Shown here: positions 10,249-20,957 of the stretch, one piece after another
Layout: every line of letters starts with the position of its first letter
How positions within the stretch are numbered: position 1 is the first letter of the stretch
Assembly (NCBI GenBank): GCA_900660155.1
Contig: CABFPE010000612.1
Span: 268,774-297,968, forward strand
Source: Hofstenia miamia
Lineage: Eukaryota; Xenacoelomorpha; Acoela; Hofsteniidae
Reading direction: 5' to 3'
Length of the DNA stretch: 29,195 nucleotides
The notes under the pieces: generated by a model
Database searches by the model: none
What the model saw: only the letters and a program-made list of their open reading frames with translations
What the model was told of the DNA's origin: nothing
Translations under genes and position numbers: made by a program

Positions 10249-11735
10249 TCGGAATAGAAAAAAAACCCGGGTCCTAACATTTTTTATGAAGCATTTGCCT
10301 CAAAACTAAACACCAGTAATTCGATTAATTATATCCACATAAATTTTCAGAATCTAGCTGCTAAATACCACCAATTCAGACAGTTTATGGCAAATTTCCA
10401 AAATGAAACAATCATAGGAATTTCAGAAACTTGGTTGTGTAACGATGACCCTGATTCAAATTGGTCATTTGATAGTTCGATTTACAAATTATTTCGTAGG
10501 GATAGAGCTTTAAATAATTTCTTAGAAAAGGTCAAAGGTGGCGGTGTCTTATTCCTTGTTCCCAAAATATATAATCCAAAATTCCGACATAATATCGCAA
10601 ATTGTAATTCTAAATTTGAAAGTTTATGGATTGAATTAAATAATCCAATTAGAACCTCCCATTACAAAAAGCAATTACTCAATGTGTCATATTGCCCTTC
10701 AAAAAAGTATTTGACAGAATTTATCAAACAAATGGAAACTGAATTATCCATCGCTTGTGCTGAAAATAAGGATGTTCTCTTGCTCGAAGATTGGAATATT
10801 AACTATCTTGTCGGCTCTGAAAAATCAAAATTAGATTCTTTACTAAATGCGTATAATTTGAAGTCTGCAAACACGAAAATTCCCACTAGACTTACTCATA
10901 ATTCTCGGACAATAATCGACTACATCATTACATCCGAAATATCTGATTTTAATTTTAAATTTTACTCAACGGAATGCCCTTTCTCAGATCATTGCATAGT
11001 ATCAATCAGTGTACCTAAGACTAGTGAAAACACATCGAAAACATGGATTACAACCCGTATTCGAAATAAGGATAATCTAAATAAACTAAAATTAGCGCTT
11101 TCAAATCAGAACTGGCAATGTGTTTATACAGCAACTGAACCCAATGCAATGATGAGTAAGCTTTTAAAAATTCTTGAATATTATGTCAACTTATATTGCC
11201 CTGAACAACGTGTTTTATTAAATCCTAATAACTCTAAAGCAAAAGATAACTCAAAAAATTCTAAGGAGTGGATTACCGACGACTGTAAAACACTCATTCG
11301 CGCGAAAAATCAAGCATATAAAAATTTCTTAAATAACCAATGTGAAGGAAATTTTAACCGCTACAAGAGAGCTAGAAACATCTGTAACATAGCAAATCGT
11401 AAGGCCTATAATACGTACATAAAAAAAGAATATAATGGAATGCTATCCCAAAAATCTAAATGGAGTTTTATTCATAATCTGACAAATCGCAATAAACGTG
11501 TCACCAATAAGATCATAGCTATAACAGACGACTATGGCAAATTGCAGAAGGATCCTTATCACATCTCCAATATTTTAAACAAATCATTCGTAAATTTGGG
11601 CAACTATTCTGGGGATAATGTAAAATATATTGAAAATGAAAAGCTTTATGCACACGATTTTACCTTTAGATTTACGACTAGTTATGAAATGCTCAAAGCC
11701 TTAAACAAATTAAAATCCGGCAAATCTAGTGGGCC
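10249..11735 (+). pseudogene. CR1/Jockey-like non-LTR ORF2, 5' half (2A-like motif, endonuclease, RT start), interrupted by hAT
   Basis: The open frame runs from 10258. It begins KKNPGPN, a 2A-like core, and passes through the Met at 10387. The APE endonuclease follows: IIGISETWL (catalytic E), RDRA...KGGGVLFLV, LLNVSYCPSKKYL, LLLEDWNINYL (family G-D-x-N, here E-D-W-N), TRLTHNSRTIIDYI and FSDHCIVSISV (catalytic SDH). A linker rich in Lys/Asn leads to KALNKLKSGKSSGP, the conserved start of the RT domain (usually KSSGPDGI). At SGP the coding text switches to the G-rich hAT terminus; the residues that follow up to 11853 are an artefact of reading into it. The rest of the RT reappears after the gap at 16754. 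The element is dead because of the insertion. Confidence 0.88.
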
Positions 11736-11785
11736 CAGAGGCGCACCCAGGGGGGGGAACTGGGGGAACGTTCCCCCCCTCCTGT
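11736..11785 (+). repeat. hAT 5' terminal sequence with G-run and 16-bp palindrome
   Basis: The terminal CAGAGGCGCACCCAGG is followed by a run of eight G (11750-11757) and the perfect palindrome GGGGGAACGTTCCCCC (11762-11777). The G-rich end is far from the AT-rich background and is shared in style with ZMYM1-type hAT ends. Confidence 0.7.
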
Positions 11786-12842
11786 ACGGAGAAAAAATGC
11801 CTTTATGTCGTATTAAATGTAGGCATATAACAATTATAGTATGTCTATTTTAAATATTGTAATATTTTGTCTGTAAATTTTAACAATCGCAGTATTTAAT
11901 GCACTATGAGAGATGAATGAAAAATGTATTTATGACAATAAATTGTGTGAAAGTGAAATATGGATCTCTGTAGTGATAACACAATCTGTTTCACTTTCAA
12001 TCGTTAAATTTAAACACAGAAGGAATTAAAACAGGTGAAAGATTATAGTTTATCCTGATTGGCCAAGATATTTACCCATTAATTCTATTCATTGTCCGCC
12101 AAATCAACATCATTACAACACTTTCCTTAGCCATTGAGTTTATTATCATGAGTTGAAAGCACTGCACTCCATACAAATATAACAGCATTTATTTACCCGC
12201 CAAATTAACATCATTGCACCCTTTGCTTAGCTGAAAACAGTTCGCTATTGTAGTTGTAAAAGAAAGTTGGGAGTGGGTATAATTTTAGACTATTTTAGCG
12301 GCTGAAGCAGTTAGTTGCAGTAAACCAGACAAGCTCACACTGTGTCATGTGCACAACACGCAGCCCTGGTTGAACGTGTTTATGAGCCTGCTATTGCAAA
12401 GGGGGCTCATAGATGCTAGACAAAAGCTGTGGAACATGAGCATTAGTTTACTAATGCTTACGGCCAACGAGAAACATAGTTTCTTAGTCAGCCTTAATAA
12501 TGGCTGCATAGGTTAGGTGAGACATTTAGTTATTACATTTAAGTTCATGTACCTAAAACATGTTTCTTATTGCAGTTTGAATTGAGCTGAGATGACAAAT
12601 TATATAAAATAGAATATAATACTATGTAATGTCTTATATAAGCTTAATAATTAATGTAAAGGTATAGCCAAAAGTAATTCAATTTTATTAATTATAACAA
12701 AAAGCATTCAATTGTTAGTCCCGTTTTAGACTGAAATCAATGCAATTAGAAAAGTATGATACTGAAATATAGATATACAATACAGTAACCTCAAAAGAAA
12801 ATTTGCATTAAGTTAATGTCAACTTTTTCTGTTTTAGTTAAC
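11786..12842 (+). promoter_or_regulatory. hAT 5' region: presumed promoter, leader and 5' UTR intron acceptor
   Basis: There is no open frame. A CCAAT-type GATTGGCC lies near 12056. A direct repeat CCGCCAAATnAACATCATT recurs at 12096 and 12197. A polypyrimidine-AG (TTTTTCTGTTTTAG) ends 6 bp before the transposase ATG, suggesting that a leader intron ends there. These are sequence observations; transcription is not shown. Confidence 0.4.
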
Positions 12843-15710
12843 ATGCAGAAAATATCCGCCTTCTTTCCTAAACGCGTTAGATCTGAAGAACCCAATATTT
12901 CTTTGAGTAATAATTCAATAAGTGTCGACTTAGCTCCAACAGAATGTTCGTCGTACCATAATCCTTGTGATATTGGCTTTCTTGTTAATAAAGAGGTCAG
13001 TTGTGAAAACAGGTTGTTTGAATGAATATTAACAATAGTTTAGAATATCCCTGATGATGTTAAGGAGAAGTTTTTGACCATGCCTCAAAGCACTGTAAAT
13101 TTGGAGAACAGAATAATAAGTACTAATTCTAAAGGAGCTATTCTAAAATTCCAATACAATTTTTTTACGGATTTTCATTGGCTTGTTTATTCTGCCAGTC
13201 TGAAAGGGGGCTTTTGCAGAACATGCATCTTGTTTGGCAATAAAAATTTTAGTGTTGATTCACTACTAGATGAAATTGGTAAAGCAAATGAGAAGAAATG
13301 CATTTCTATACTCAATTCCATTATAAAGTGTTTAATTCTGTGTGCCAAATCAGGTATTCCTCTTCGTGGACACAGAGATTATGGAGAGCTTTTGGGTAAT
13401 CGTCATTTTAGCTAGCATGTATTATATATGATATTGCTTAGATGATGAAAATCAAGGAGTATTTCGACATATTCTTTTATTCAGAGCTGAAACGGATGAC
13501 ATTCTAAAAACTCATCTTGAAATGGCTTCAAAAAATGCGACATACATTTCGTGGCGTATTCAAAATGAACTATTAACATTAATGGCTAATGACATCAAGA
13601 GCCAAATAGTTGATGTAATAAAGCAATCAGAGGTACGCATTGTATTGTTTTTGTGTGTATCTATTTCAGTATCATGGAAATCCAAAAATGTCATCCCCAC
13701 GGCAGCTATGATTTGATTAAAGACTTTAATTTGTTCGCATTTTAAATTTCTGTATAAATTTAAAAATTAAAGTATTTAGCTTCCATTCTACTCTATAATT
13801 GCTGATGAAACAACAGATTCGACGAGCAATGAAATTATACTTTCCATTAGTATTCGTTTCTGGTGCAACATTAGTGGTGAAATTCAAGAACATTTTCTTG
13901 ATTTTATTCGCATGCAACGGGCTACAGCTCAAGCTATAAAAGAAAATATTTTGGCCTGCATAGAACAATTGCAATTAAATATTAACAATCTCAGGGGACA
14001 AGCATATGATGGTGCCAATGTTATGTCATCAGCAATGGGTGTTAAGGGTATTTCTCAACAAATCACAATAAAGTAGGACGAAATACGACCCACCTCTCGA
14101 CCAATCAGAAAAAAGTGTAACGAAATACGACTCTCTTTATACTACTTTTAGGTCTTATTCAGCAGATAGAGCCAACTGCTCTCTATACTCATTGTTGGGC
14201 TCACAATATCAACCTCTCCATTTCAAGCGCGTGCAATATTCCAGAAGTCAGAGGAATGTCACCACTGATTAATCAGGTGTATTCATTCCTTTCACTATCA
14301 CCAAAGAGACAGCGTTTTTTCGAGATGATCATTAGTACGTACCAGCCTACAGCATTACATACCAAAATTAAAAGTGTTGGAAAAACTAGATGGGTTGAAC
14401 AACATATTGCTTTGGAGGTAAAATTATCTTATTTTTCTGGTAAATTGTAGATGAATTAGACATTTCATGAACTATATGAGTCTTTGGTTGTCATGCTTGA
14501 TGCCATTTGCTATCCACATTTGTACCAAGAAGTTGAGTCAGAAAATTGGAATTGGGATTCCGACACCAAAACTAAAGCCTTAGGACTTCTTACAAGTAAT
14601 TTTTTTTCATTTATATATATATAACTAAACTATCAAAATCTTTAAATATTTAGTTAAATGGTATTGAGTTAATTTAAAAATTTTTAATTTAGACTTAAAG
14701 ACATTTTCAACAATTGTTGCACTCAATGTTTTGTTGCCAATATTCGCCATTATTAAGCCTATTACAATAAAGATTCAAAAACGTAATCTAGATTTATCTG
14801 CTGCTAAGTTCTTAATCGACATCATAAAGACTGAATTAACATACTTAAGGAACAATATAGATGATGAATTTAAAGTATGGTATAACAATTCACTAAAGTT
14901 AGCTGCCACAGTAGACTCTATTGAAAATGTGAGTATTTCACTGATGGTGATATAAATTAGAATCACAATAATCTATAAGAAATATCATTTCAATTATTAA
15001 ATTTTTTATTTAGGTTCCTCGAACTTCCCTTAGGCAGCAAAATCGATCAAATGTGTCATATGATTGTCCTGAGATGTATTTTAAGAGAACTATTGGAATA
15101 CGATTATTAGACTATGTGATAGCAGAGTTTGATAAAAGATTTGGCGATAATGTTCAGCAATTGGCATCTCTATTTTCGATCTTGCCTCCCAATCTAAGTA
15201 ACCAATCCTTGCCAGATATATGCAATGTTCTGAGCTTTTGGAAAAGAGATATCAACATCATCAATCTCGAAAGTGAATTGAAAATGTGGAAGTCTTATTG
15301 GGAAACAGTAGAGATTGATAAACCATCAACATTTCAAGTATATTTTTTCCTAGTTATATTTTAAACTGAATAGCAATGTATTTGAATTTATAACATAAAT
15401 ATTTAGGTTTAAATCAAACTTTATTTAGAGCTGTCTTACTTCTACTGATCGTGACGTTTTTCCTAACATTAGGAAATTGTTCATAATTGGATCAATATTG
15501 CCAGTAACATCATGTGAGGCTGAACGGACATTTTCAACCCTCAAAAGAACTAAAAATTATCTGCGAAATACCATGAAGACGCAAAGACTTTCAAATTTAT
15601 CTTTAATAAATATGTCGCAGTACCATATCAGGATCGAGAATGTCATATGCAAATTCGCTGCTGCCAAAACTCGGAGACTATTCAATTCCCCAATTAATGT
15701 TTTCCAATAA
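12843..15710 (+). CDS. hAT transposase, nine exons, apparently intact (735 aa)
   Basis: Exons: 12843-12995, 13044-13395, 13442-13632, 13780-14047, 14152-14417, 14460-14595, 14693-14928, 15014-15337, 15429-15710. The sum is 2208 nt with every junction GT...AG and in phase. Introns are 42-147 bp. Residues 1-51 start MQKISAFFPKR. A TTF-type zinc finger follows (WLVYSASLKGGFCRTCILFG), then the RGHRDYGELLDDENQGVF block (DUF4371 region). The catalytic core has SIIADETTD (first Asp), RGQAYDGANVMS (second Asp), ALYTHCWAHNINLS (conserved C/H) and, in the last exon, PVTSCEAERTFSTLKRTK (catalytic Glu, hAT dimerisation domain) ending in RRLFNSPINVFQ. It would cut and paste its own element as a dimer in the nucleus. 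The junction GTATTT at 14048 and the exon 9 acceptor (15428 rather than 15408) are the least certain. A domesticated gene is possible, but the adjacent hAT terminus argues for a mobile one. Confidence 0.88.
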
Positions 15711-15752
15711 TTTTGCAATTATAAATATATCACATTTATCAACTACTTTCCC

Positions 15753-16752
15753 NNNNNNNNNNNNNNNNNNNNNNNNNNNNNNNNNNNNNNNNNNNNNNNN
15801 NNNNNNNNNNNNNNNNNNNNNNNNNNNNNNNNNNNNNNNNNNNNNNNNNNNNNNNNNNNNNNNNNNNNNNNNNNNNNNNNNNNNNNNNNNNNNNNNNNNN
15901 NNNNNNNNNNNNNNNNNNNNNNNNNNNNNNNNNNNNNNNNNNNNNNNNNNNNNNNNNNNNNNNNNNNNNNNNNNNNNNNNNNNNNNNNNNNNNNNNNNNN
16001 NNNNNNNNNNNNNNNNNNNNNNNNNNNNNNNNNNNNNNNNNNNNNNNNNNNNNNNNNNNNNNNNNNNNNNNNNNNNNNNNNNNNNNNNNNNNNNNNNNNN
16101 NNNNNNNNNNNNNNNNNNNNNNNNNNNNNNNNNNNNNNNNNNNNNNNNNNNNNNNNNNNNNNNNNNNNNNNNNNNNNNNNNNNNNNNNNNNNNNNNNNNN
16201 NNNNNNNNNNNNNNNNNNNNNNNNNNNNNNNNNNNNNNNNNNNNNNNNNNNNNNNNNNNNNNNNNNNNNNNNNNNNNNNNNNNNNNNNNNNNNNNNNNNN
16301 NNNNNNNNNNNNNNNNNNNNNNNNNNNNNNNNNNNNNNNNNNNNNNNNNNNNNNNNNNNNNNNNNNNNNNNNNNNNNNNNNNNNNNNNNNNNNNNNNNNN
16401 NNNNNNNNNNNNNNNNNNNNNNNNNNNNNNNNNNNNNNNNNNNNNNNNNNNNNNNNNNNNNNNNNNNNNNNNNNNNNNNNNNNNNNNNNNNNNNNNNNNN
16501 NNNNNNNNNNNNNNNNNNNNNNNNNNNNNNNNNNNNNNNNNNNNNNNNNNNNNNNNNNNNNNNNNNNNNNNNNNNNNNNNNNNNNNNNNNNNNNNNNNNN
16601 NNNNNNNNNNNNNNNNNNNNNNNNNNNNNNNNNNNNNNNNNNNNNNNNNNNNNNNNNNNNNNNNNNNNNNNNNNNNNNNNNNNNNNNNNNNNNNNNNNNN
16701 NNNNNNNNNNNNNNNNNNNNNNNNNNNNNNNNNNNNNNNNNNNNNNNNNNNN
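15753..16752. other. Assembly gap of 1000 N
   Basis: A round-number gap, so its true size is unknown. By context it should contain the hAT 3' end with its inverted repeat, the second target duplication, and about 130-150 codons of RT between KSSGP (11735) and GVPHGT (16772). Reading frames across it are meaningless. Confidence 0.98.
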
Positions 16753-16753
16753 T

Positions 16754-17134
16754 GGCTGTTTATTTAAAAAAGGTGTTCCGCACGGAACCATTCTTGGACC
16801 TCTTCTGTTTAATATCTATGTCAATGATATGAACTTTTATACTAATTGCAATCTTATACAATATGCAGACGATACCTGTATATTTTCCACCAACAAGTCA
16901 TTAGATGTTGCAATAAAAAAAGTGGAATCCAACTGTCAGTCACTAAGCCATTATTTCTCTATGCACAAATTTCGCAAAAATGCCGAGAAAACGCAATTTT
17001 GTATAATGAACCCCTTTTTTAACAATAACTTGCTTTCAAATAAAAATTTGACTATAAAAAATGCAATTATTTCTACAAGTGATACTTTCAAATATTTAGG
17101 AATAATAATTGACTCAAAACTTTCTTTGGTTGAA
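16754..17134 (+). pseudogene. CR1/Jockey-like reverse transcriptase, catalytic core fragment
   Basis: This is the continuation of the element split by the hAT. GVPHGTILGPLLFNIYVNDM (block B; H replaces the usual Q), IQYADDTCIFSTNKSLD (catalytic YADD), SMHKFRKNAEKTQFCIMNPF and TFKYLGIIIDSKLS (block E). About 60 percent of residues look identical by eye to the copy at 2167-3183. After DSKLS the similarity stops and 25-30 unrelated codons follow to the stop at 17221, so the 3' end is deleted or replaced. That this and 10249-11735 are one element is inferred from family, order and strand. Confidence 0.85.
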
Positions 17135-18275
17135 CAGGCTAAGCAAAGGGAACTGGTGAGTTCCCCGAGCTTAGAGGGATACCAGCATGAATTTGTGAGA
17201 AGAAATGAAATAAGTTTATAGCTATATAAGTGCTTATTGATTTTATTGGCTAATTATCTTAAGAGCGGATATTAAAAAATTAATCTATAATTTTAACACA
17301 TTCAGGATTATCCTTTTTGCAAATTGGAGTAATGTTGGAAAATCAAGTTGATATGCATGAATATGCAACAAAAATTTCAATTATTGAGTTTTGCACAGAA
17401 ATCTATCTACTCCCATTTTCAAATATACAAGACTTTCAAAACCTACATACTCATTAACTTCATTATTGTTTTAAAATATCAAACTTCATTTAAAAATAGT
17501 TTTGTTTACACATACTCTTTGTATTTACAATCATATATCAGTAAAATCGCCAGTTATAATTATTCTGTCGGTTTTTTGAAGAATAATCATTATTCAGAAA
17601 TAATGTCAACAATAAATAAAGATACTGGTAGAAATTCTCAATGCGTCAAGAAAAGAAACGAAATAAAAAACAATAACGTAAAGCACAAAGAATATTTACA
17701 AATAGAAATAAACTTGGGCTATGGCGATGTTAGTTTCTGTTAATAGAGTAATCGTGGTACAATACCTTTAATTGTCAGCCCTACTCGTCTCAAACTCCAA
17801 ATTTAGCAGCAACTAATTAAAATTAAAAAATCAAACTGTTTCTAAACCGTATATTAAATGAAAGATTCGTTAAAGTATTGGCAGATAAAGAGGTTAAAAA
17901 GTGTGCTAATACAGAAAGATTATGGAATTTTGATCAGGGCTCAATCAAGGTTATTCTACGCAAAAGCATAACTAATCCAAAGAAATTGGCTACAAAACCA
18001 TCGCGATGCATTCTTCATGATCCTCGAGCCTACTACCACATCTGTTGTTATTTAGTTGCCTCATATTTATCACATCTGTTAGTGAAAGGTAAACAAGGCA
18101 AAGATAAATTTTTTAAAGATGTCTGAGAAATAGGCATGACGGAATGTAATATCGCTACCCAGGTGACACTAACACTTCGTAACCCAATAACCTATTTAGA
18201 GAGTCAACAAGGGATCGGAGTCAGCCATCACGGGGTAGGTATCATCTAACCTTCCTCTTCTTTCTTCTTTACTTG
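17135..18275. other. No recognised gene; two unsupported open frames
   Basis: 17135-17220 is a non-RT sequence of unknown origin joined to the RT. Open frames at 17348-17743 (131 codons, Tyr/Asn/Ile-rich) and 17878-18126 (no ATG) show no motif. ATCGGAGTCAGCC near 18213 resembles the right arm at about 10105 (ATCGGAGTCGGCC) and may be a scrap of the same LTR-like family. A pyrimidine tract (18250-18270) precedes the third LTR-like copy. Confidence 0.5.
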
Positions 18276-18987
18276 TGTACTTCACACTGCTATTACAGAT
18301 ATTTCAGTAACAATTGTAATTGAGTACTATTTAGATACTCCATGAATAGAAGAGGATCGGAATCATTGGGCACACTTGCCCGACGCCAAATCATTGATCG
18401 CGACAAGCTTACCAAAAGCTATCAGCTCCATCCTTATAAACATTTCAAGATCCAATTGATTGTGATACCACCTCAGCTCAGTCTCATAGACAGATATTTG
18501 TTATGTGTACCTTATGAGTGTGAAATAATCTACGAACACAATTCGACTTAATGCTCAAACTCTATAATTGCCTCGTCGATAATTCACATAGGTCGTGATA
18601 GACAGACACTAGCTGCCATTCAATAAAAAACATTAACTATAATATCGGGCAGCTTCCTACGTATAATAATTTCACAAGTTACTAGTCAGACAAAGATACT
18701 ATAAACTACTGACAGGTTAAAATAAGGTACAACGCTAGCTACTAACTATTAAAAAATATGTACAACTGCTAGCTACAAACTACTAATTAAACTAACAATA
18801 CAATTACTCGGTCACATTATCGGAGGTCAGAATTTAGATCTAAAAATAAGTTAAAATGAATGATTATATTTACCTACGATGGCAGAACGCCTTTATTGCA
18901 TTTATTACTATATGTTAAGAAAGGAATCGGTGGCAAACCAAACGGGTGAAAAATCCCTACACTTATCCCTAACTTAACTGTAGTGCA
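18276..18987 (+). repeat. Third, diverged copy of the LTR-like repeat
   Basis: Same orientation as the left arm at 7348. Shared blocks in the same order: TGTACT start, CTCAGCTCA, GACACTAGCTGC (left arm GTCACTAGCTGC), GGCAGCTTCCTAC, GAAAAATCCCTACACTTATC (left arm has a similar ACTCCTATCCCTACAC) and CCTAACTTAACTG with a TGCA end. Beyond it, CCGTTTAGCTTTGCATAGTG and AATCAAACCG at 19050-19090 match the leader of the other copies. It is longer (712 bp) and more diverged, so it is older or another subfamily. No coding sequence follows. Confidence 0.55.
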
Positions 18988-20671
18988 ATAATCGAGCACA
19001 ATACCCATTATTCACTCCTCCGCTAATAGCACTCTAATTGTTGCACACAGGAACCGTTTAGCTTTGCATAGTGTAATAAATCAAACCGCGATAATAACAA
19101 AGAGAAAATATAACGAGGTTAATGTTCATCATATTCACCGCTCGTAGTTCCTTTATATACAAAATTGATTAAAACATATTTACCGATTTTACGATGTCAA
19201 ACAGGTACCAGTCGCCTAATTTCAATTTTGGTTTTCCCACGCTTTAAATTTCTGCGTACCTCGTGGCTATGCAGAACTGTGTGCAGGCTTTTCGTCTACA
19301 CTTAATTTTGTCAAACCTGTTTTGGCGACTAATACTTGCCTAAATCAAATTGTCAAAATTACTAAATGCATTTTCCAAGAATCAAAACAAATTATTGATA
19401 GAGTTTTGTTTTCTATTCTTTGAATGATGCTACAGGAATTCGAAATAACTTTGCATTTAAGAAGAGAACAATTGTATTTAATCATTTAAAATTGCAACAC
19501 TAAATTTAATACAAGTGATTTAATGAACGTAATTTCAGTGTGAGTCTTTGTTTTAGCTGCATAATATCTTTACAACGAGAAAGAGTACCACCCTCTTCGT
19601 TTTTGATAATTTGTAAAGCTTTCAAAACGTGAATTCTAAAAATGAAAGTTAGCTGCCAAAATAATCTCTACTAAATTTAAACTATAATTTGATGTTTGGT
19701 TGTTCATACTCTTACAAAAATACTTTTAGTTGCATCAAATTTCCACAAATCAAAGTTTTGTTCAAAAGAATTTCAATACCATATTTATATTTGAAGTTAT
19801 CAAAGTCAAAAATGTGATTTTTGAATATGAAAAACTAAATTTCAAATAAATTCTTGCATTAGACACAGTGTTTCTCCTATGCCTTCTTTAGACCACTATT
19901 AAAATTTTTAATTTATAATAATATAATGTATAACTATAACATTGTTGCCATTTTTGGTACAATAGATTAGAGAATTCGAACAGAACCCATAAATCATTTG
20001 AATGCATCTAGGTCAAAAGCACATTTTCTGAAAAATAAATACAATACAAAATTATATAAACATTAGCTACTCTTTGGTGTTACAATATTAATTATTTTTT
20101 AAAAATTGACTAACTTTCTATAAACTAATGATTGACAACTTCAAAATTTTACAAACTCGACCCGATAGTGTGTCAATCCAACCTGATGCCGAAATGGAAA
20201 TAGTGAAATGCAAACATTTAAAAATTGAAGTATTTCGATGTAAATAAAAAATATAAGATAAAATGTTTTCAAAATTTTCAAGAATAAAATGTCATCAACA
20301 ATGTATAGACTCAAACTTTGAAGTCCATTTGGAAGAACTTGGCTGTGCCCTTAAGTAAATTACACTCTCAGAAGCAGTTGAGAATGCTACCTGATTCGGT
20401 GGTTGGTGGTGGGGTGCTGTAATAAACCAAGGAGTTATTTAGAATTCCTTGAATGAACATAATTAACTAGTTGCACTATGCAACAATTAATGTGACGAAC
20501 GATACATGCAATTTCTAGGGAGTGAAATATTCTGTACATAGCATTATCAAATGCTCTCTGAACATTTTGCACAATTATGTAAAATTTTTTACTACATTAG
20601 CATTAACACAGAACAATGTAATTGCAGAGAAGTTGACGGTTGACGGGTTCACAACTAGAAAATGTAACAAT

Positions 20672-20689
20672 CCACCCGACGTCGGGTGG
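20672..20689. repeat. Perfect 18-bp GC-rich palindrome
   Basis: CCACCCGACGTCGGGTGG is an exact inverted repeat with no spacer and stands out in an AT-rich setting. The centre is GACGTC. It could be a protein-binding site or the inner end of a lost element. Confidence 0.9.
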
Positions 20690-20891
20690 GGCTTTATCGG
20701 GTTGGAATGTTCAATCACAACTATAAACAAACTGACACATGAGTTAGATATTTATGAACATCTATAAATTATCAACCCGGTTTTTGGCAAAAACAATCAT
20801 TATGGATGCTGATCAATGCACGTAATCGGAATCTAGTGTTTGAGGTACATTCGAAAATAGGCAATGAATAATAATTAAAATAGGATCTGGT

Positions 20892-20957
20892 CTGTACTAT
20901 GGTAAATTCGAATTTGGCGTACAGGGCGGAGATTTAAATATATTTACCATAGTGCAG
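20892..20957. repeat. Hairpin: 16-bp inverted repeat with 34-bp loop
   Basis: CTGTACTATGGTAAAT (20892-20907) pairs with ATTTACCATAGTGCAG (20942-20957) with a single mismatch (a G-U pair in RNA). There is no coding sequence nearby. It may be a small MITE core or a structured RNA. Confidence 0.8.

Larger units (their letters stand above)
11736..15752 (+). mobile_element. hAT transposon (ZMYM1-like group), 3' end in assembly gap
   Basis: The 5' terminus CAGAGGCGCACCCAGGGGGG at 11736 is a hAT-type end (CAGnGGCG...). It falls exactly where the host RT reading frame breaks. The 8 bp before it, AGTGGGCC, is the expected target-site duplication, but the second copy and the 3' inverted repeat must lie in the N gap at 15753-16752, so they are unverified. 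Inside are a long 5' non-coding region and an apparently intact spliced transposase gene. Confidence 0.85.

Noticed and set aside
11736..11853. C-terminal extension of the endonuclease ORF into the G-rich sequence
   Set aside because: It is the hAT terminus read in the host frame by chance.
15640..16791. Long open frames across the gap on both strands
   Set aside because: They consist of N bases and have no biological meaning.
17348..17743. 131-codon open frame as a gene
   Set aside because: Tyr/Asn/Ile-rich with no domain, weak start context and no splice or repeat support. Most likely chance in AT-rich DNA.
17878..18126. 82-codon open frame without ATG
   Set aside because: It begins at TTG, shows no recognised motif and ends near LTR-like scraps. 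Not supported as a gene.
20522..20767. 81-codon open frame covering the 18-bp palindrome
   Set aside because: No ATG at the proposed start (GTG), no motif, and the palindrome explains the unusual composition.
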